A model generated the notes under the pieces. The model was given only the letters and a program-made list of their open reading frames with translations, ran no database searches and had not been told where the DNA came from. Below are positions 25,717 through 34,289 of a DNA stretch of 64,000 bases, piece by piece. The position numbers were made by a program, and so were the translations under genes. Position 1 is the stretch's first letter; each line of letters opens with the position of its first letter. The stretch comes from an uncultured Clostridia bacterium (GTDB lineage: Bacteria; Bacillota; Clostridia; Oscillospirales; CAG-272): assembly GCA_948466345.1 (NCBI GenBank), contig CAOKAC010000010.1:1-64000 (forward strand), read 5' to 3'.

Positions 25717-25819
25717 ATTTTTCACTCCATAGCGTTTTGTTGTATTGGAACTTCTTCTACTTATTATGGTAGCCTGTACAGCTCTTTTTACTCCTACATT
25801 TCTGTGGGAATTCTTGTAT

Positions 25820-25849
25820 AAAAAAGAGAGGATATATCCTCTCTTTTTT
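25820..25849. terminator. Bidirectional terminator downstream of sigF
   Basis: AAAAAAGAGAGGATA / TATCCTCTCTTTTTT, a perfect 30-bp palindrome with A and T tracts, immediately after the sigF stop. Confidence 0.85.
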
Positions 25850-25851
25850 AT

Positions 25852-26571
25852 TTAAACAATTTGCCGCCGGAGCTCTGCAATAATCTTTTTTTCTTCTCTA
25901 GACACCTTTACTTGGGTCAGCCCAAGAATATCCGCGGTTTGCTGTTGAGATAAATCTTTGTAATACCGCAGCATAATAATTTTGCGCCATTGCTCTGGAA
26001 GATGCCGCAATGCTTCCGACAGCGCAATGCGATCAAACGCTTTTTCTATGGAGCAGGAAGTGTCTTCCATCATACTTTCGACAGTCAGATCTCCCTCATC
26101 GTTTACCGGTTCGGATAAAGAAGCTACGGGCCGTCCGGAATTTAATGCTTGTAGTACTTCTTCTTCGGACAGACCGGACATTGTAGCCAGTTCTTCTGTG
26201 TGAGGCTCCCGGTCATGCTCATTTATAAATTTTTCTCTGCAGCGCATGAGAATTGCACAATTTTTCTTGTTAATTCTACTTACCTTAATCAGCCCATCAT
26301 CCCGCAAAAATTTGCGAATTTCTCCAATAATCAGAGGGACAGCATAAGTAGAGAAAGCGGTGCCTCTGGAGATGTCGAAGGTACGAATTGCTTTTAGCAT
26401 TCCCATCAACGCTATTTGTATTAAATCCTCTGTTTCTACTCCGCGTCCCGAAAAACGTCGTGCAATAGACGCCGCCAGTGGATAATTTGTCCGGATCAGT
26501 TCTTCTGTTGCCGCCTCATCTCCCTTTTGTGATTTTTCTATATAGCAGGTATTATCGCTGTATTGACTCAA
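25852..26571 (-). CDS. sigF: Sporulation sigma factor SigF
   Basis: A ~239-residue sigma-70-family factor that directs forespore-specific early transcription. Region 2 is DLIQIALMGMLKAIRTFDISRGTAFSTYAVPLIIGEIRKFLRDDG. Region 3 follows, and region 4 ends with a helix-turn-helix (LSQQQTADILGLTQVKVSREEKKI). Its place directly after spoIIAA and spoIIAB identifies it as SigF rather than SigG. Start choice: GGAGG lies 7 nt before the TTG at 26571, whereas the GTG at 26580 abuts the GGAG. Confidence 0.93.
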   Translation of the reverse strand: MSQYSDNTCYIEKSQKGDEAATEELIRTNYPLAASIARRFSGRGVETEDLIQIALMGMLKAIRTFDISRGTAFSTYAVPLIIGEIRKFLRDDGLIKVSRINKKNCAILMRCREKFINEHDREPHTEELATMSGLSEEEVLQALNSGRPVASLSEPVNDEGDLTVESMMEDTSCSIEKAFDRIALSEALRHLPEQWRKIIMLRYYKDLSQQQTADILGLTQVKVSREEKKIIAELRRQIV

Positions 26572-26603
26572 AGGCTTCACCTCCCGTTTTTATGTATCTA
26601 GTA

Positions 26604-27044
26604 CTAACGGGGAAGTGCAGATAATTTTTTTATCATTGTTACTTTTGTTCCTTTGCCTGGTCGGCTTCGCACAGTAAGTCCATCCATAAAGCTGTCCATT
26701 ACAGTAAATCCCATACCGCTGCGCTCGTTTTCCGCATCCGTTGTGTATAGAGGCTGCATAGCAGTTTCTACATCGGGGATTCCGCATCCTGCATCTCGAA
26801 TTTCAATTTTGATTTTTCTGTTTTCATAGGCATGCATCGCCATATAAACGGGTCCTACTGCATCTCGATATGCGTGGACGGTGCAGTTTGTGACCGCTTC
26901 TGAAACAGCACATTTGATATCGGCAAGCTCTGCAACAGTTGGATTGAGCTGCATCACAAATGCTGCCGCCAATGAGCGGGCAAGAGATTCATTTTGTGAT
27001 AGTGAATCAAATTGTAGTTTCAGTGTGTTTGCGGATTTTTTCAT
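26604..27044 (-). CDS. spoIIAB: Anti-sigma-F factor SpoIIAB
   Basis: A 146-residue GHKL-fold serine kinase that holds SigF inactive and phosphorylates SpoIIAA. ATP-binding boxes are visible: AVSEAVTNCTVHAY (N box), IRDAGCGIPD (G1) and GMGFTVMDSFMD (G2). AAGGAG lies 9 nt before the ATG. It overlaps the end of spoIIAA by 4 bp (ATGA) and is followed by sigF after 32 bp, the standard spoIIA order. Confidence 0.95.
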   Translation of the reverse strand: MKKSANTLKLQFDSLSQNESLARSLAAAFVMQLNPTVAELADIKCAVSEAVTNCTVHAYRDAVGPVYMAMHAYENRKIKIEIRDAGCGIPDVETAMQPLYTTDAENERSGMGFTVMDSFMDGLTVRSRPGKGTKVTMIKKLSALPR

Positions 27045-27376
27045 TTTTTTACATCTCCTTCAAAGGTAATGATCCGATCAAGACCTGCCATATCAAACAT
27101 TTGACGCACTCTCCCATGTGCGCCTTGTACGGCAAATGCAGTACCGACTTCTTCTGCCTTGGTATAGCGCCCTAAAATCAGGCCCAGGCCGGAACTGTCC
27201 ATAAAGGTTACATCGCTCATGTCAATGATCAGCTTGTCCGGCGATGCAGACAAAAGCGCGGCGTCGATTTCCTGGCGTATATTTTTTGCGCAGTGATGAT
27301 CAATCTCGCCTGTGATTGCGGCCCGAAGCATATTGTTTACAGATTCTAATTTAACAGCAGCGTTTTTTGTATCCAA
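27041..27376 (-). CDS. spoIIAA: Anti-sigma-F antagonist SpoIIAA
   Basis: A 111-residue STAS-domain protein that frees SigF by binding SpoIIAB when dephosphorylated. The phosphorylated Ser lies in VTFMDSSGLGLILGRY, and the C-terminal helix has VRQMFDMAGLDRIITF. It uses a TTG start preceded by GGAGGGA. It is the first gene of the spoIIA operon. Upstream lie a TACAAT -10 box and two Spo0A-box matches, shared with the divergent phosphofructokinase promoter. Confidence 0.95.
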   Translation of the reverse strand: MDTKNAAVKLESVNNMLRAAITGEIDHHCAKNIRQEIDAALLSASPDKLIIDMSDVTFMDSSGLGLILGRYTKAEEVGTAFAVQGAHGRVRQMFDMAGLDRIITFEGDVKK

Positions 27377-27402
27377 GTTGATCCCTCCGTTTCTCGTCTT
27401 TT

Positions 27403-27470
27403 ATTGTACTACTAGGGGAACTGCATATGCTGTCGAATGTATCTGTGGATAAAAGATATATGTTGACGAA
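27403..27470 (-). promoter_or_regulatory. Putative Spo0A-controlled spoIIA promoter with two 0A boxes
   Basis: On the minus strand TACAAT (27408-27403) can serve as a -10 box, with no good sigma-A -35. Instead TGTCGAA (27431-27437, plus strand) centres near -38 and TGACGAA (27464-27470) lies 33 bp further up; both match the Spo0A box TGNCGAA. This layout resembles Spo0A-activated promoters. The second box overlaps the -35 of the divergent phosphofructokinase promoter. The SigH alternative was looked for and not seen clearly. Confidence 0.5.
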
Positions 27471-27491
27471 TTGGGGAAGGCATGGTAGAAT
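27463..27491 (+). promoter_or_regulatory. Promoter for the phosphofructokinase gene
   Basis: TTGACG (27463-27468), a 17-bp spacer and TAGAAT (27486-27491), 35 bp before the ATG at 27526. It excludes the longer frame from 27427 as the coding start. Confidence 0.7.
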
Positions 27492-27525
27492 ATTTGCAGA
27501 ATCTAAATACGGAATGGAGTTTGCT

Positions 27526-28776
27526 ATGAAAATACTGCGAGGTGCTGCTTTGGTGGGACAGTCCGGCGGACCTACTGCGGCGATCAATGCGACGCTTTCA
27601 GGCGTTATACAAGGCGCACTGGAAAATGCGGGAACAATTACCCAACTATATGGAATGAAAAATGGAATCGAGGGTTTTTTAGAGGAACGGCTTGTAGACC
27701 TTAGCAGACTTTTTCAGGATGCAAATGGGCAGACAGATACGGACAAGCTGGAGCTTTTGTGTCAGACGCCTGCGGCTGCACTGGGATCTTGCAGAAAAAA
27801 ACTGCCGAACCCCGGCGAAGACAAAGCATTTTTTGAAAATTTGATTCAGCTTTTTCAAAAATATGATATTCGTTATTTTTTCTATATCGGCGGAAACGAT
27901 TCTATGGATACGGTGGCAAAGCTGACTGCATATCTGCAGGATGCTGAATATGATATGTGTGTAATGGGGGTACCCAAAACAATTGATAACGATTTGGCAG
28001 GAACAGATCATACACCAGGATTTGGATCGGCTGCAAAATATATTGCCGCAACCGTTTCTGAAATCATTCTCGACTGCGCCGTTTACACAGTTCCCGCTGT
28101 GACTATTGTGGAAATTATGGGACGTGACGCAGGATGGCTTACCGCAAGCGCCGGGCTGCCTGCTCTTACCGGTCAGCCTGCGCCGGATTATATTTATCTG
28201 CCGGAAGTGCCTTTTTCAATGGATACTTTTTTAGAGGATATCCGTCTGGCACTTACTGTGCACCCCAATGTGGTGATAGCAGTTTCAGAAGGTGTACGGG
28301 ATAAAGAAGGTCATTATGCAGGAGAAAGCGCCCAAAGCGGCGTTACAGATGCATTTGGTCACCAGTATTTGTCTGGAACAGGGAAGGCTTTAGAAATGGC
28401 CGTAAAAGAAAAAATTGGATGCAAGGTGCGTTCTGTGGAATTGAATATAAGCCAGCGCTGCAGCGGACATATGCAGTCGGCGACAGATATTCAAGAATCC
28501 ATCGGTGTGGGTAAAAGTGCTGTGGAAGCAGCAGTGTCTGGTAGGACCGGATGTATGATGGCAATGGAGCGAACTGTAGGGGAGTATGCAATCTCTTTTG
28601 TACCCAGAGAAATTGCCGGTATTGCAAATGCTGTGCGCAGTGTTCCTAGAGAAATGATTACACCGGAGGGAAATAACGTAACCAAGACATGCCTTACATA
28701 TATTTTTCCGCTGATTCAAGGAGAATGTACACAAAAATATGTGGACGGCTTGCCGGCTCATTTGATCATTGAATAA
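27526..28776 (+). CDS. 6-phosphofructokinase, probably pyrophosphate-dependent
   Basis: A 416-residue PFK-A-superfamily enzyme of glycolysis, converting fructose-6-phosphate to the 1,6-bisphosphate. IGGNDSMDT replaces the GGDGS of ATP enzymes and MGVPKTIDNDL carries the Lys typical of PPi users. With the ~416-residue length this argues for a PPi-dependent enzyme. GQSGGPTAAINATL forms the N-terminal phosphate site and EIMGRDAGWL the substrate site. GGAG lies 6 nt before the ATG. A terminator overlaps its stop. Confidence 0.9.
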   Translation: MKILRGAALVGQSGGPTAAINATLSGVIQGALENAGTITQLYGMKNGIEGFLEERLVDLSRLFQDANGQTDTDKLELLCQTPAAALGSCRKKLPNPGEDKAFFENLIQLFQKYDIRYFFYIGGNDSMDTVAKLTAYLQDAEYDMCVMGVPKTIDNDLAGTDHTPGFGSAAKYIAATVSEIILDCAVYTVPAVTIVEIMGRDAGWLTASAGLPALTGQPAPDYIYLPEVPFSMDTFLEDIRLALTVHPNVVIAVSEGVRDKEGHYAGESAQSGVTDAFGHQYLSGTGKALEMAVKEKIGCKVRSVELNISQRCSGHMQSATDIQESIGVGKSAVEAAVSGRTGCMMAMERTVGEYAISFVPREIAGIANAVRSVPREMITPEGNNVTKTCLTYIFPLIQGECTQKYVDGLPAHLIIE

Positions 28777-28810
28777 AAAAACGCTGCAAGGTGACTTGCA
28801 GCGTTTTTTT
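28775..28810. terminator. Bidirectional terminator
   Basis: AAAAAAACGCTGCAAG pairs with CTTGCAGCGTTTTTTT around GTGA; a 16-bp perfect stem between convergent genes. Confidence 0.9.
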
Positions 28811-28817
28811 GTTTGTT

Positions 28818-29015
28818 TTATCTTGTAAAGTCGGCCATGTTTTGCATGATCACGCCAACTGTGTCCATTGCAGCGGCGGCTTTTTCCCGCAGGCCCTGGG
28901 GCTTATGCTTACCTTTCATCATGACAGACACTGCTGTACCTACGGCGCTTCCAATCACCATCCCACAAACTACAAATTTTGCTGCATCCATTTTTTTGGT
29001 ATCCGGTTTAGACAT
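28818..29015 (-). CDS. Small YtxH-like membrane-associated protein
   Basis: A 65-residue protein with one hydrophobic Gly/Ala-rich segment (KFVVCGMVIGSAVGTAVSVMM, near residues 12-32) and a basic stretch KGKHKPQGLREKA. It ends in an amphipathic helix. The shape fits YtxH-like or DUF-type small Firmicutes proteins; no function is known. The ATG at 29015 follows AAGGGAG; the longer frame to 29066 has no site. It has terminators on both sides. Confidence 0.55.
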   Translation of the reverse strand: MSKPDTKKMDAAKFVVCGMVIGSAVGTAVSVMMKGKHKPQGLREKAAAAMDTVGVIMQNMADFTR

Positions 29016-29116
29016 ATTTTTGTTCTCCCTTCTGGAAAAGAGGCTTTTGGCCTCCACTTTTTTCAATATTAGTATCCACAGTATTCCATCCGTTTATATG
29101 TGGTAAATTTCGGATC

Positions 29117-29158
29117 AAAAATAAAAAACTGGTTAAATCGTTAGATTTGACCAGTTTT
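29117..29158 (-). terminator. Terminator downstream of prfB
   Basis: AAAACTGGTTAAATC (29125-29139) pairs with GATTTGACCAGTTTT (29144-29158), with one G-U pair. On the minus strand TTTTTTATTTTT follows. Confidence 0.85.
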
Positions 29159-29165
29159 ATTACAA

Positions 29166-30275
29166 TTATTTGGCGGCGTTCATTTTCAAATATGCATTGA
29201 TAAATCCATCTAAATTTCCATCCATTACACTTTGAATATTGCCATTTTCATATCCTGTTCTGGTGTCCTTGGCAAGGGTATAGGGCATAAACACATAGGA
29301 ACGAATCTGATTGCCCCATTCAATGTTGGTTTTATTTCCCTGGATATCCTCAATACGTTCCAGCTTTTCCCGTTCTTTGATTTCCATCAGTTTGGATTTC
29401 AGCATTTTCAGCGCTGTTTCTTTATTTTGCAGCTGGCTGCGTTCTGTCTGACATCCTACAACAATGCCGGTCGGAATATGAACGATACGGATTGCTGAAT
29501 CTGTTTTGTTGATGTGCTGTCCCCCAGCGCCGCTGGAACGATGCGCGGTGATTTCCAGGTCTTCATCGTTTAATTCGATACTGTTGTCGTCTTCAAATTC
29601 CGGAAGGACTTCCACAGAAGCAAAGGACGTGTGGCGACGGCCAGATCCGTCAAAAGGAGAAACCCGCACCAGCCTGTGTACACCGTTTTCGCTTTTTAAA
29701 TAGCCATATGCATTCAATCCCTCTATCACAATCGTAGCCGATTTGATGCCAGCTTCATCACCGTCGAGCCAGTCCACTAATTTTACATTGTATCCGTGCG
29801 ATTCACCCCATCGGGTATACATACGATATAACATTTGTGCCCAGTCTTGGGCTTCTGTTCCGCCAGCGCCCGGATGAAAGCTTACGATTGCGTTATTATG
29901 ATCGTATTCACCAGAAAGAAGCACCTCAATACGCATTTTTTCTTCCTGCGTTTCAATGGCGGAGGCTTCAGAAAGAATTTCTTCTTTCATACTCTCATCA
30001 TTTTCTTCTATTGCAAGCTCGCATAGGGTAATAGCATCTTCCAATTTACCGCATAGGGCATCGTACTGATCGATTTTATCTTTAAGCTGCTTTACCTGAC
30101 GTAAAATTTTTCCGGAGTTTTCCTGATCGTTCCAGAAATCTGGAGCAGAGGTTTGCTCTTCCAGCGTGGCGGCTTCTTCGCGTAGCGCATCAATTCGCAG
30201 GGCGCTGCCAAGCTCTTTGATATCGCTTCGGAAGTTTGTCAGCTTATGTTTGGTTTCTTCAATTTCGATGATCAT
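29166..30275 (-). CDS. prfB: Peptide chain release factor 2, no programmed frameshift
   Basis: A 369-residue class I release factor for UGA and UAA. GGQ is in SGAGGQHINKTDSAIRIVH, and the SPF anticodon-mimic tripeptide is in VRVSPFDGSGRRHTSFAS. Many bacteria encode RF2 with an internal UGA and +1 frameshift near codon 25; here one uninterrupted frame covers the whole protein, so autoregulation by frameshifting is absent. GGAGG precedes the ATG. A small Cys-containing gene lies 15 bp upstream and probably shares its promoter. Confidence 0.95.
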   Translation of the reverse strand: MIIEIEETKHKLTNFRSDIKELGSALRIDALREEAATLEEQTSAPDFWNDQENSGKILRQVKQLKDKIDQYDALCGKLEDAITLCELAIEENDESMKEEILSEASAIETQEEKMRIEVLLSGEYDHNNAIVSFHPGAGGTEAQDWAQMLYRMYTRWGESHGYNVKLVDWLDGDEAGIKSATIVIEGLNAYGYLKSENGVHRLVRVSPFDGSGRRHTSFASVEVLPEFEDDNSIELNDEDLEITAHRSSGAGGQHINKTDSAIRIVHIPTGIVVGCQTERSQLQNKETALKMLKSKLMEIKEREKLERIEDIQGNKTNIEWGNQIRSYVFMPYTLAKDTRTGYENGNIQSVMDGNLDGFINAYLKMNAAK

Positions 30276-30290
30276 CGGTTCCTCCGGTTT

Positions 30291-30488
30291 TTATATAGTG
30301 TCGATATCTACGTATTCCAGTTCTGGTGCCGGCATAATACGAGGGGGAGTATGCTTTAGTGGATCATAAGAAAATTTTCTGCAGGTATACGCTTTAGACA
30401 CAACCCCTTTTTTTTGGCAAAGCATAGTATCTGCATCATAAATGGGACAGGCCAATTCACAAAAAGCGCATATTTTTTCATCTATCAT
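30291..30488 (-). CDS. Small Cys-containing hypothetical protein
   Basis: A 65-residue protein starting MIDEKICAFCELACPIYDADTMLC and containing one further Cys (TCRKF). CxxCxxxC and the extra Cys residues suggest a metal- or cluster-binding site. I do not know a named family. GGAGGGA precedes the ATG at 30488. It has a near-consensus promoter and lies directly upstream of prfB, probably co-transcribed. Confidence 0.6.
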   Translation of the reverse strand: MIDEKICAFCELACPIYDADTMLCQKKGVVSKAYTCRKFSYDPLKHTPPRIMPAPELEYVDIDTI

Positions 30489-30519
30489 ACTTTTGTCCCT
30501 CCAGCGTATTATTACTTCT

Positions 30520-30548
30520 ATTATATGAGAAATTTCATAATAAATCAA
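30520..30548 (-). promoter_or_regulatory. Promoter for the small Cys gene and prfB
   Basis: On the minus strand TTGATT (30548-30543), a 17-bp spacer and TATAAT (30525-30520), 32 bp before the ATG at 30488. Confidence 0.65.
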
Positions 30549-30555
30549 GATGTTT

Positions 30556-31620
30556 TCAAATTTTATGATTTTTACGCTTTGTTTTTGTAAAAAGAGCGAG
30601 AAGAATCAGAATGAAAAAGAATCCAGCTGTCAATACAGGGGAACCTTTTGCAGGAAAGGCGTTTACAGGCAGTTTTGTAGGTGAAATAGGGAATATAACT
30701 ACATATAAAGCACATAAGGTTCCGGTAAGTATACCTTGCAGCGTTTTAACAGCTACTGTACGTTTTAGGGACAGTCCTGCGGGAAGAGCAAAGGAACATG
30801 CCTGAAAGAAAACGGACAGTCCTGCCCATCCTACAGCAAAGCCGCAGAGAAAAGCTCCAGCCCATCCGCCTATATCGGCTCCAAGGGCTGTGCCTGTAGT
30901 AAACTCCAAAAGAGAGGCCAGCAGGGCCGGAAAAAATGGAAGAGCGGATGTAGCAGCAAAGGCTGCGGTACAAAAGCGAATGACCACATAAAAAAAGACT
31001 ACAAAACCGCAGATGGACAGACAGGAAAAAGCAGCTTCTGATACAGACGTAGAAAAAAGAAGAGAAAAAGGCTTGGAAGTGCTTGTTGTTTTTTTTGAAA
31101 GAGCGGAGGATTTAAAGGGAAAAAGAACACGATTTACAAATAGTCCTACTACTGCGGCTGCAAGGATTTGAAAACAGTATAGCGCCCAGCCGAAGGCAGC
31201 GCTTCCCCAGAAAAGGGTACCAACGATTCCGACTACAAAAGAGGGACCGGTATTATTGGAGATGCTAATCAGTACCTCCGCTTCTGTTTTGCTGACACAA
31301 CCGCTTTTATATAAGTCTACCGCCGTTTTTGCACCTACTGGAAATCCACAGACGGCACCTAAGAGCAAGGAAGAACTTGCTTCTCCCGGAAGAGAAAAGA
31401 AAGAGGCTGCTGGGATCAATCGACCTAGCTTTGCAGCTAGACCGGAGTAGACTAAAAGAGAAGAGACAACCATGTAGGGAAAGAGAGAAGGGATGACTTT
31501 TCCGGCACATAAAAGTAGGCCATCTAGGGCATACGCAGAGGCCTGACCGGAAAAAACGGTGAGTAGGACTCCTGCTAAAAGCAAGCCCCATGCCAGAATA
31601 TGCAATTTCCATTTTTTCAT
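30556..31620 (-). CDS. ylbJ: Sporulation integral membrane protein YlbJ
   Basis: A 354-residue polytopic membrane protein of the YlbJ family, needed for proper spore-coat/cortex formation in Bacillus, where it is made in the mother cell under SigE. Hydrophobic segments cover most of the length. VIPSLFPYMVVSSLLV, GAVCGFPVGAKTAVDLYKSG and the ISNNTGPSFVVGIVG block are the conserved nucleoside-transporter-gate-like parts. The ATG at 31620 follows GGAG; about 62 upstream codons in frame are not supported. It is divergent from yqfC. Confidence 0.88.
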   Translation of the reverse strand: MKKWKLHILAWGLLLAGVLLTVFSGQASAYALDGLLLCAGKVIPSLFPYMVVSSLLVYSGLAAKLGRLIPAASFFSLPGEASSSLLLGAVCGFPVGAKTAVDLYKSGCVSKTEAEVLISISNNTGPSFVVGIVGTLFWGSAAFGWALYCFQILAAAVVGLFVNRVLFPFKSSALSKKTTSTSKPFSLLFSTSVSEAAFSCLSICGFVVFFYVVIRFCTAAFAATSALPFFPALLASLLEFTTGTALGADIGGWAGAFLCGFAVGWAGLSVFFQACSFALPAGLSLKRTVAVKTLQGILTGTLCALYVVIFPISPTKLPVNAFPAKGSPVLTAGFFFILILLALFTKTKRKNHKI

Positions 31621-31698
31621 ATGTAAGCTCCAACCTGCCGCACGCTGCGGCTTAAATTTTGCCTGCAAAGCTCCTTTTCTGCATGGAAAAGGAAAAGC

Positions 31699-31730
31699 CG
31701 GCATATCTTTTACTGTTAAAACATATGCCG
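31699..31730. promoter_or_regulatory. Palindrome between divergent sporulation genes ylbJ and yqfC
   Basis: CGGCATAT (31699-31706) and ATATGCCG (31723-31730) form a perfect inverted repeat 16 nt apart, between ylbJ (start 31620) and yqfC (start 31758). Read either way, GGCATAT could act as a SigE-type -35 (consensus near GTCATATT) and the other arm supplies a weak CATA -10 at a 14-bp spacing. It could also be an operator. Confidence 0.4.
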
Positions 31731-31757
31731 CAGATTGCGAAAATTTTCGGAGGTATT

Positions 31758-32042
31758 GTGAAAACAGAAAAAAATAATAGTGGAGAAGGCCGGCAGTTCC
31801 TGTCACGCCTTGAAACAGCGGTGGGACACTGCTCTATGATCGAGATTCACGGTGACAGGGAATTGTATCTGTCTGGATGCCGCGGAATTGTAGATTATGA
31901 CAATACAAAAATTGTTGTAGACACCATATCCGGGCGAGTGATTGTTTTAGGACAGTGTCTCTGCCTTTCCGTTTTTCGAGGTGATATTTTAAGTATAGAA
32001 GGACATATAACAGAAATTAAATTTGGCGGTGATACAGAGTGA
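31758..32042 (+). CDS. yqfC: Sporulation protein YqfC
   Basis: A 94-residue protein of the YqfC family. The conserved core is ELYLSGCRGIVDYDNTKIVVDTISGRVIVLG. It is produced under SigE in Bacillus; its exact role is unclear. The GTG at 31758 is chosen because GGAGG lies 4-5 nt upstream; the earlier part of the frame runs through the palindrome. The stop overlaps yqfD by 4 bp. Confidence 0.88.
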   Translation: MKTEKNNSGEGRQFLSRLETAVGHCSMIEIHGDRELYLSGCRGIVDYDNTKIVVDTISGRVIVLGQCLCLSVFRGDILSIEGHITEIKFGGDTE

Positions 32043-33271
32043 AGCTACTTTCCTTTGTTTTTGGAAGTCGTGGATTTTTTGTTGAAAAAACGTGGGCCAT
32101 AGGGGCAATCAATCTGCTCTCCCGATTGGATATCCCCTATGAGCATTTGGAGCGGGACCAGGAAGGCGGATTACATTTTACTATTCCTTCCTACAAAAGA
32201 AGGCTACTGGAAGGTGCATTTGCAGCTGAAGGAATTACCTGGGAATTGAGAGGCTTGACGGGAATACCAAGAATCTTTCAGCGATATAGAAAACGATGGG
32301 GCATTGCCGTGGGCGCGTTTATTTTTGTGTTTCTTACTGCGCTGTCTGGTACCCGGATATGGTGCATCGAGGTGAGCGGAAACAACAAAGTGGAAGATGC
32401 AGAGATCATCGCAGTTCTGGCGTCTCTTGGATGCGGTGTAGGAGATTCTTACAAAAATATCGATTTCGCCAAGCTGCACAATCAATTTTTGCTTCAGTGC
32501 AAGGATATCGCTTGGATTGCTGTGAATATGGACGGCACTCATGCCCATGTGGAGGTGCGTGAGACGCTTGCAGATCGCCGTGAGGAAGATCGCACTTTGA
32601 GCTATAATGTAGTCGCTGCTGAGGATGGGCAGATCGAGCAGATTGCAGCATACGAAGGCAAACCGCAAATAGCTATTGGAGATACGGTGCGCAAGGGAGA
32701 ATTGCTGCTTAGCGGCGTAATTAGTTATGGAGAGACAGGTTTGCGGTACGAAAGTGCAGCGGGGGAAGTATATGCTAAGGTTATACGAGATTTTACGGTA
32801 GAGGTTCCTTTGCAGACGGAACAAAAGGTGCCGACCGGACGTAAAACGACTCAAAAAACGCTCACTTTTTTTCAATTTAAGGCAAATCTTTTTCTAAATA
32901 GTGGAATTTCCTATGACTTTTATGATACAATATACTCTGATAAGCAAATCTATTTATTTGATAGTATAGCTTTGCCATTGTGGGTAAAAACAGGGGTTTA
33001 TGAGGAATACGAAATACAGCAGATAACCCTCACAGAGGAAGAGGCGAAGACCCTTGCATATCAGGAGTATAGAGGTCGCTTAAAGGAAACGCTGGCGGAC
33101 GCCCAACTGCTGGAAAAAACTGCGACTGCTGCTTTGGATGAGGATGGCGTGTATCGGATTCACTGCAGGCTATATTGCCTGGCGAATATAGCAGTACAGC
33201 AGCCTCTTACCATTCAGGAAAATCAAGATGAAAATATGAAAGCGGAACAAGATGGCTCAGAAAATCATTAA
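32039..33271 (+). CDS. yqfD: Sporulation protein YqfD
   Basis: A 410-residue protein with one transmembrane helix near residue 90 (WGIAVGAFIFVFLTALSGT) and a large domain beyond it (VSGNNKVEDAEIIAVLASLG, then HVEVRET...ADGQIEQI-type beta segments). It belongs to the YqfD/SpoIV family of SigE-dependent proteins. It starts with GTG overlapping yqfC, and overlaps phoH by 20 bp at its end, so the cluster is translationally coupled. Confidence 0.88.
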   Translation: MKLLSFVFGSRGFFVEKTWAIGAINLLSRLDIPYEHLERDQEGGLHFTIPSYKRRLLEGAFAAEGITWELRGLTGIPRIFQRYRKRWGIAVGAFIFVFLTALSGTRIWCIEVSGNNKVEDAEIIAVLASLGCGVGDSYKNIDFAKLHNQFLLQCKDIAWIAVNMDGTHAHVEVRETLADRREEDRTLSYNVVAAEDGQIEQIAAYEGKPQIAIGDTVRKGELLLSGVISYGETGLRYESAAGEVYAKVIRDFTVEVPLQTEQKVPTGRKTTQKTLTFFQFKANLFLNSGISYDFYDTIYSDKQIYLFDSIALPLWVKTGVYEEYEIQQITLTEEEAKTLAYQEYRGRLKETLADAQLLEKTATAALDEDGVYRIHCRLYCLANIAVQQPLTIQENQDENMKAEQDGSENH

Positions 33272-34289
33272 AATACCGGATAACGCGGTGACGCTGCGTA
33301 TATTCGGCAGCTTTGACAAAAATATTCGCCGGGTGCAGGATGCCTTTGATGTGCGGATTTACAATCGAGTGCGTGAGGAAGAAGAAGGTGATTCTATCGT
33401 AATTGAAGGAGAGGATACGGCTGCAGATATGGCCGCTTCCGTGATTGCTTACTTGAAGAAGGTAGCAATTCTCAATGAAGATATACCAGAACAAACGGTG
33501 GATTATGTGATTGGCATGATCTCTGATGGACAGGGGCAGGAGCTATCCAAAATGTCCGATGACTGTGTATGCATTACTGCTAAAGGCAGGCCCATTAAAG
33601 CAAAGACTGTGGGACAGCGCAAATATGTAGAGGCGATTCAAAAGAATACTATTGTTATGGGCGTTGGCCCAGCAGGCACAGGAAAGACCTATCTTGCGGT
33701 GGCAATGGCGGTAAAGGCTTTGCGTGCGCACCAAATTACGCGGATTATTCTTACCCGCCCAGCAGTGGAGGCGGGTGAGCGGCTTGGCTTTTTACCAGGG
33801 GATCTTCAGAGCAAGATTGATCCATATCTGCGCCCTTTATACGACGCACTATATGACATGCTGGGTATGGAAAACTGCAGCCGCCTGATGGAGAAAATGA
33901 CGATTGAAATCGCACCGCTTGCCTATATGCGGGGGCGTACTCTGGACGATTCTTTTATTATTTTGGATGAGGCACAGAACACTACCCCAGAGCAGATGAA
34001 AATGTTTTTAACCCGTCTTGGCAACGGATCAAAAGCGGTTGTTACTGGGGATCTGACGCAGACAGACCTCCCCTTAGGACAGCGTTCCGGCTTGGCGGAA
34101 GCAGTTCGTATACTAAAAAATATTGATGATATCGGCATTTATGAATTTTCAGAAAGAGATGTGGTTCGTCATCGTTTGGTTCAGAAGATCATTTTGGCTT
34201 ATGAAAAAAATGACCAGGAAAAACATGCGAAAGCAGTTCGGGCGTATAAGGTCAATCGGAATGCAGACAGGGCAAAGGGGAAAGCATGA
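33252..34289 (+). CDS. phoH: PhoH-family P-loop ATPase
   Basis: A 345-residue cytoplasmic ATPase of the PhoH/YbeZ family, linked to RNA metabolism and typically encoded beside ybeY. The N-terminal KH-like region is followed by Walker [14 protein letters not shown] (near residue 137) and Walker [24 protein letters not shown], then [10 protein letters not shown]. It overlaps yqfD upstream by 20 bp and ybeY downstream by 4 bp. Confidence 0.93.
   Translation: MAQKIIKIPDNAVTLRIFGSFDKNIRRVQDAFDVRIYNRVREEEEGDSIVIEGEDTAADMAASVIAYLKKVAILNEDIPEQTVDYVIGMISDGQGQELSKMSDDCVCITAKGRPIKAKTVGQRKYVEAIQKNTIVMGVGPAGTGKTYLAVAMAVKALRAHQITRIILTRPAVEAGERLGFLPGDLQSKIDPYLRPLYDALYDMLGMENCSRLMEKMTIEIAPLAYMRGRTLDDSFIILDEAQNTTPEQMKMFLTRLGNGSKAVVTGDLTQTDLPLGQRSGLAEAVRILKNIDDIGIYEFSERDVVRHRLVQKIILAYEKNDQEKHAKAVRAYKVNRNADRAKGKA

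Noticed and set aside
27427..27525. Longer start for the phosphofructokinase gene
   Set aside because: The extension runs through the gene's own promoter and the 0A-box matches; the ATG at 27526 has GGAG.
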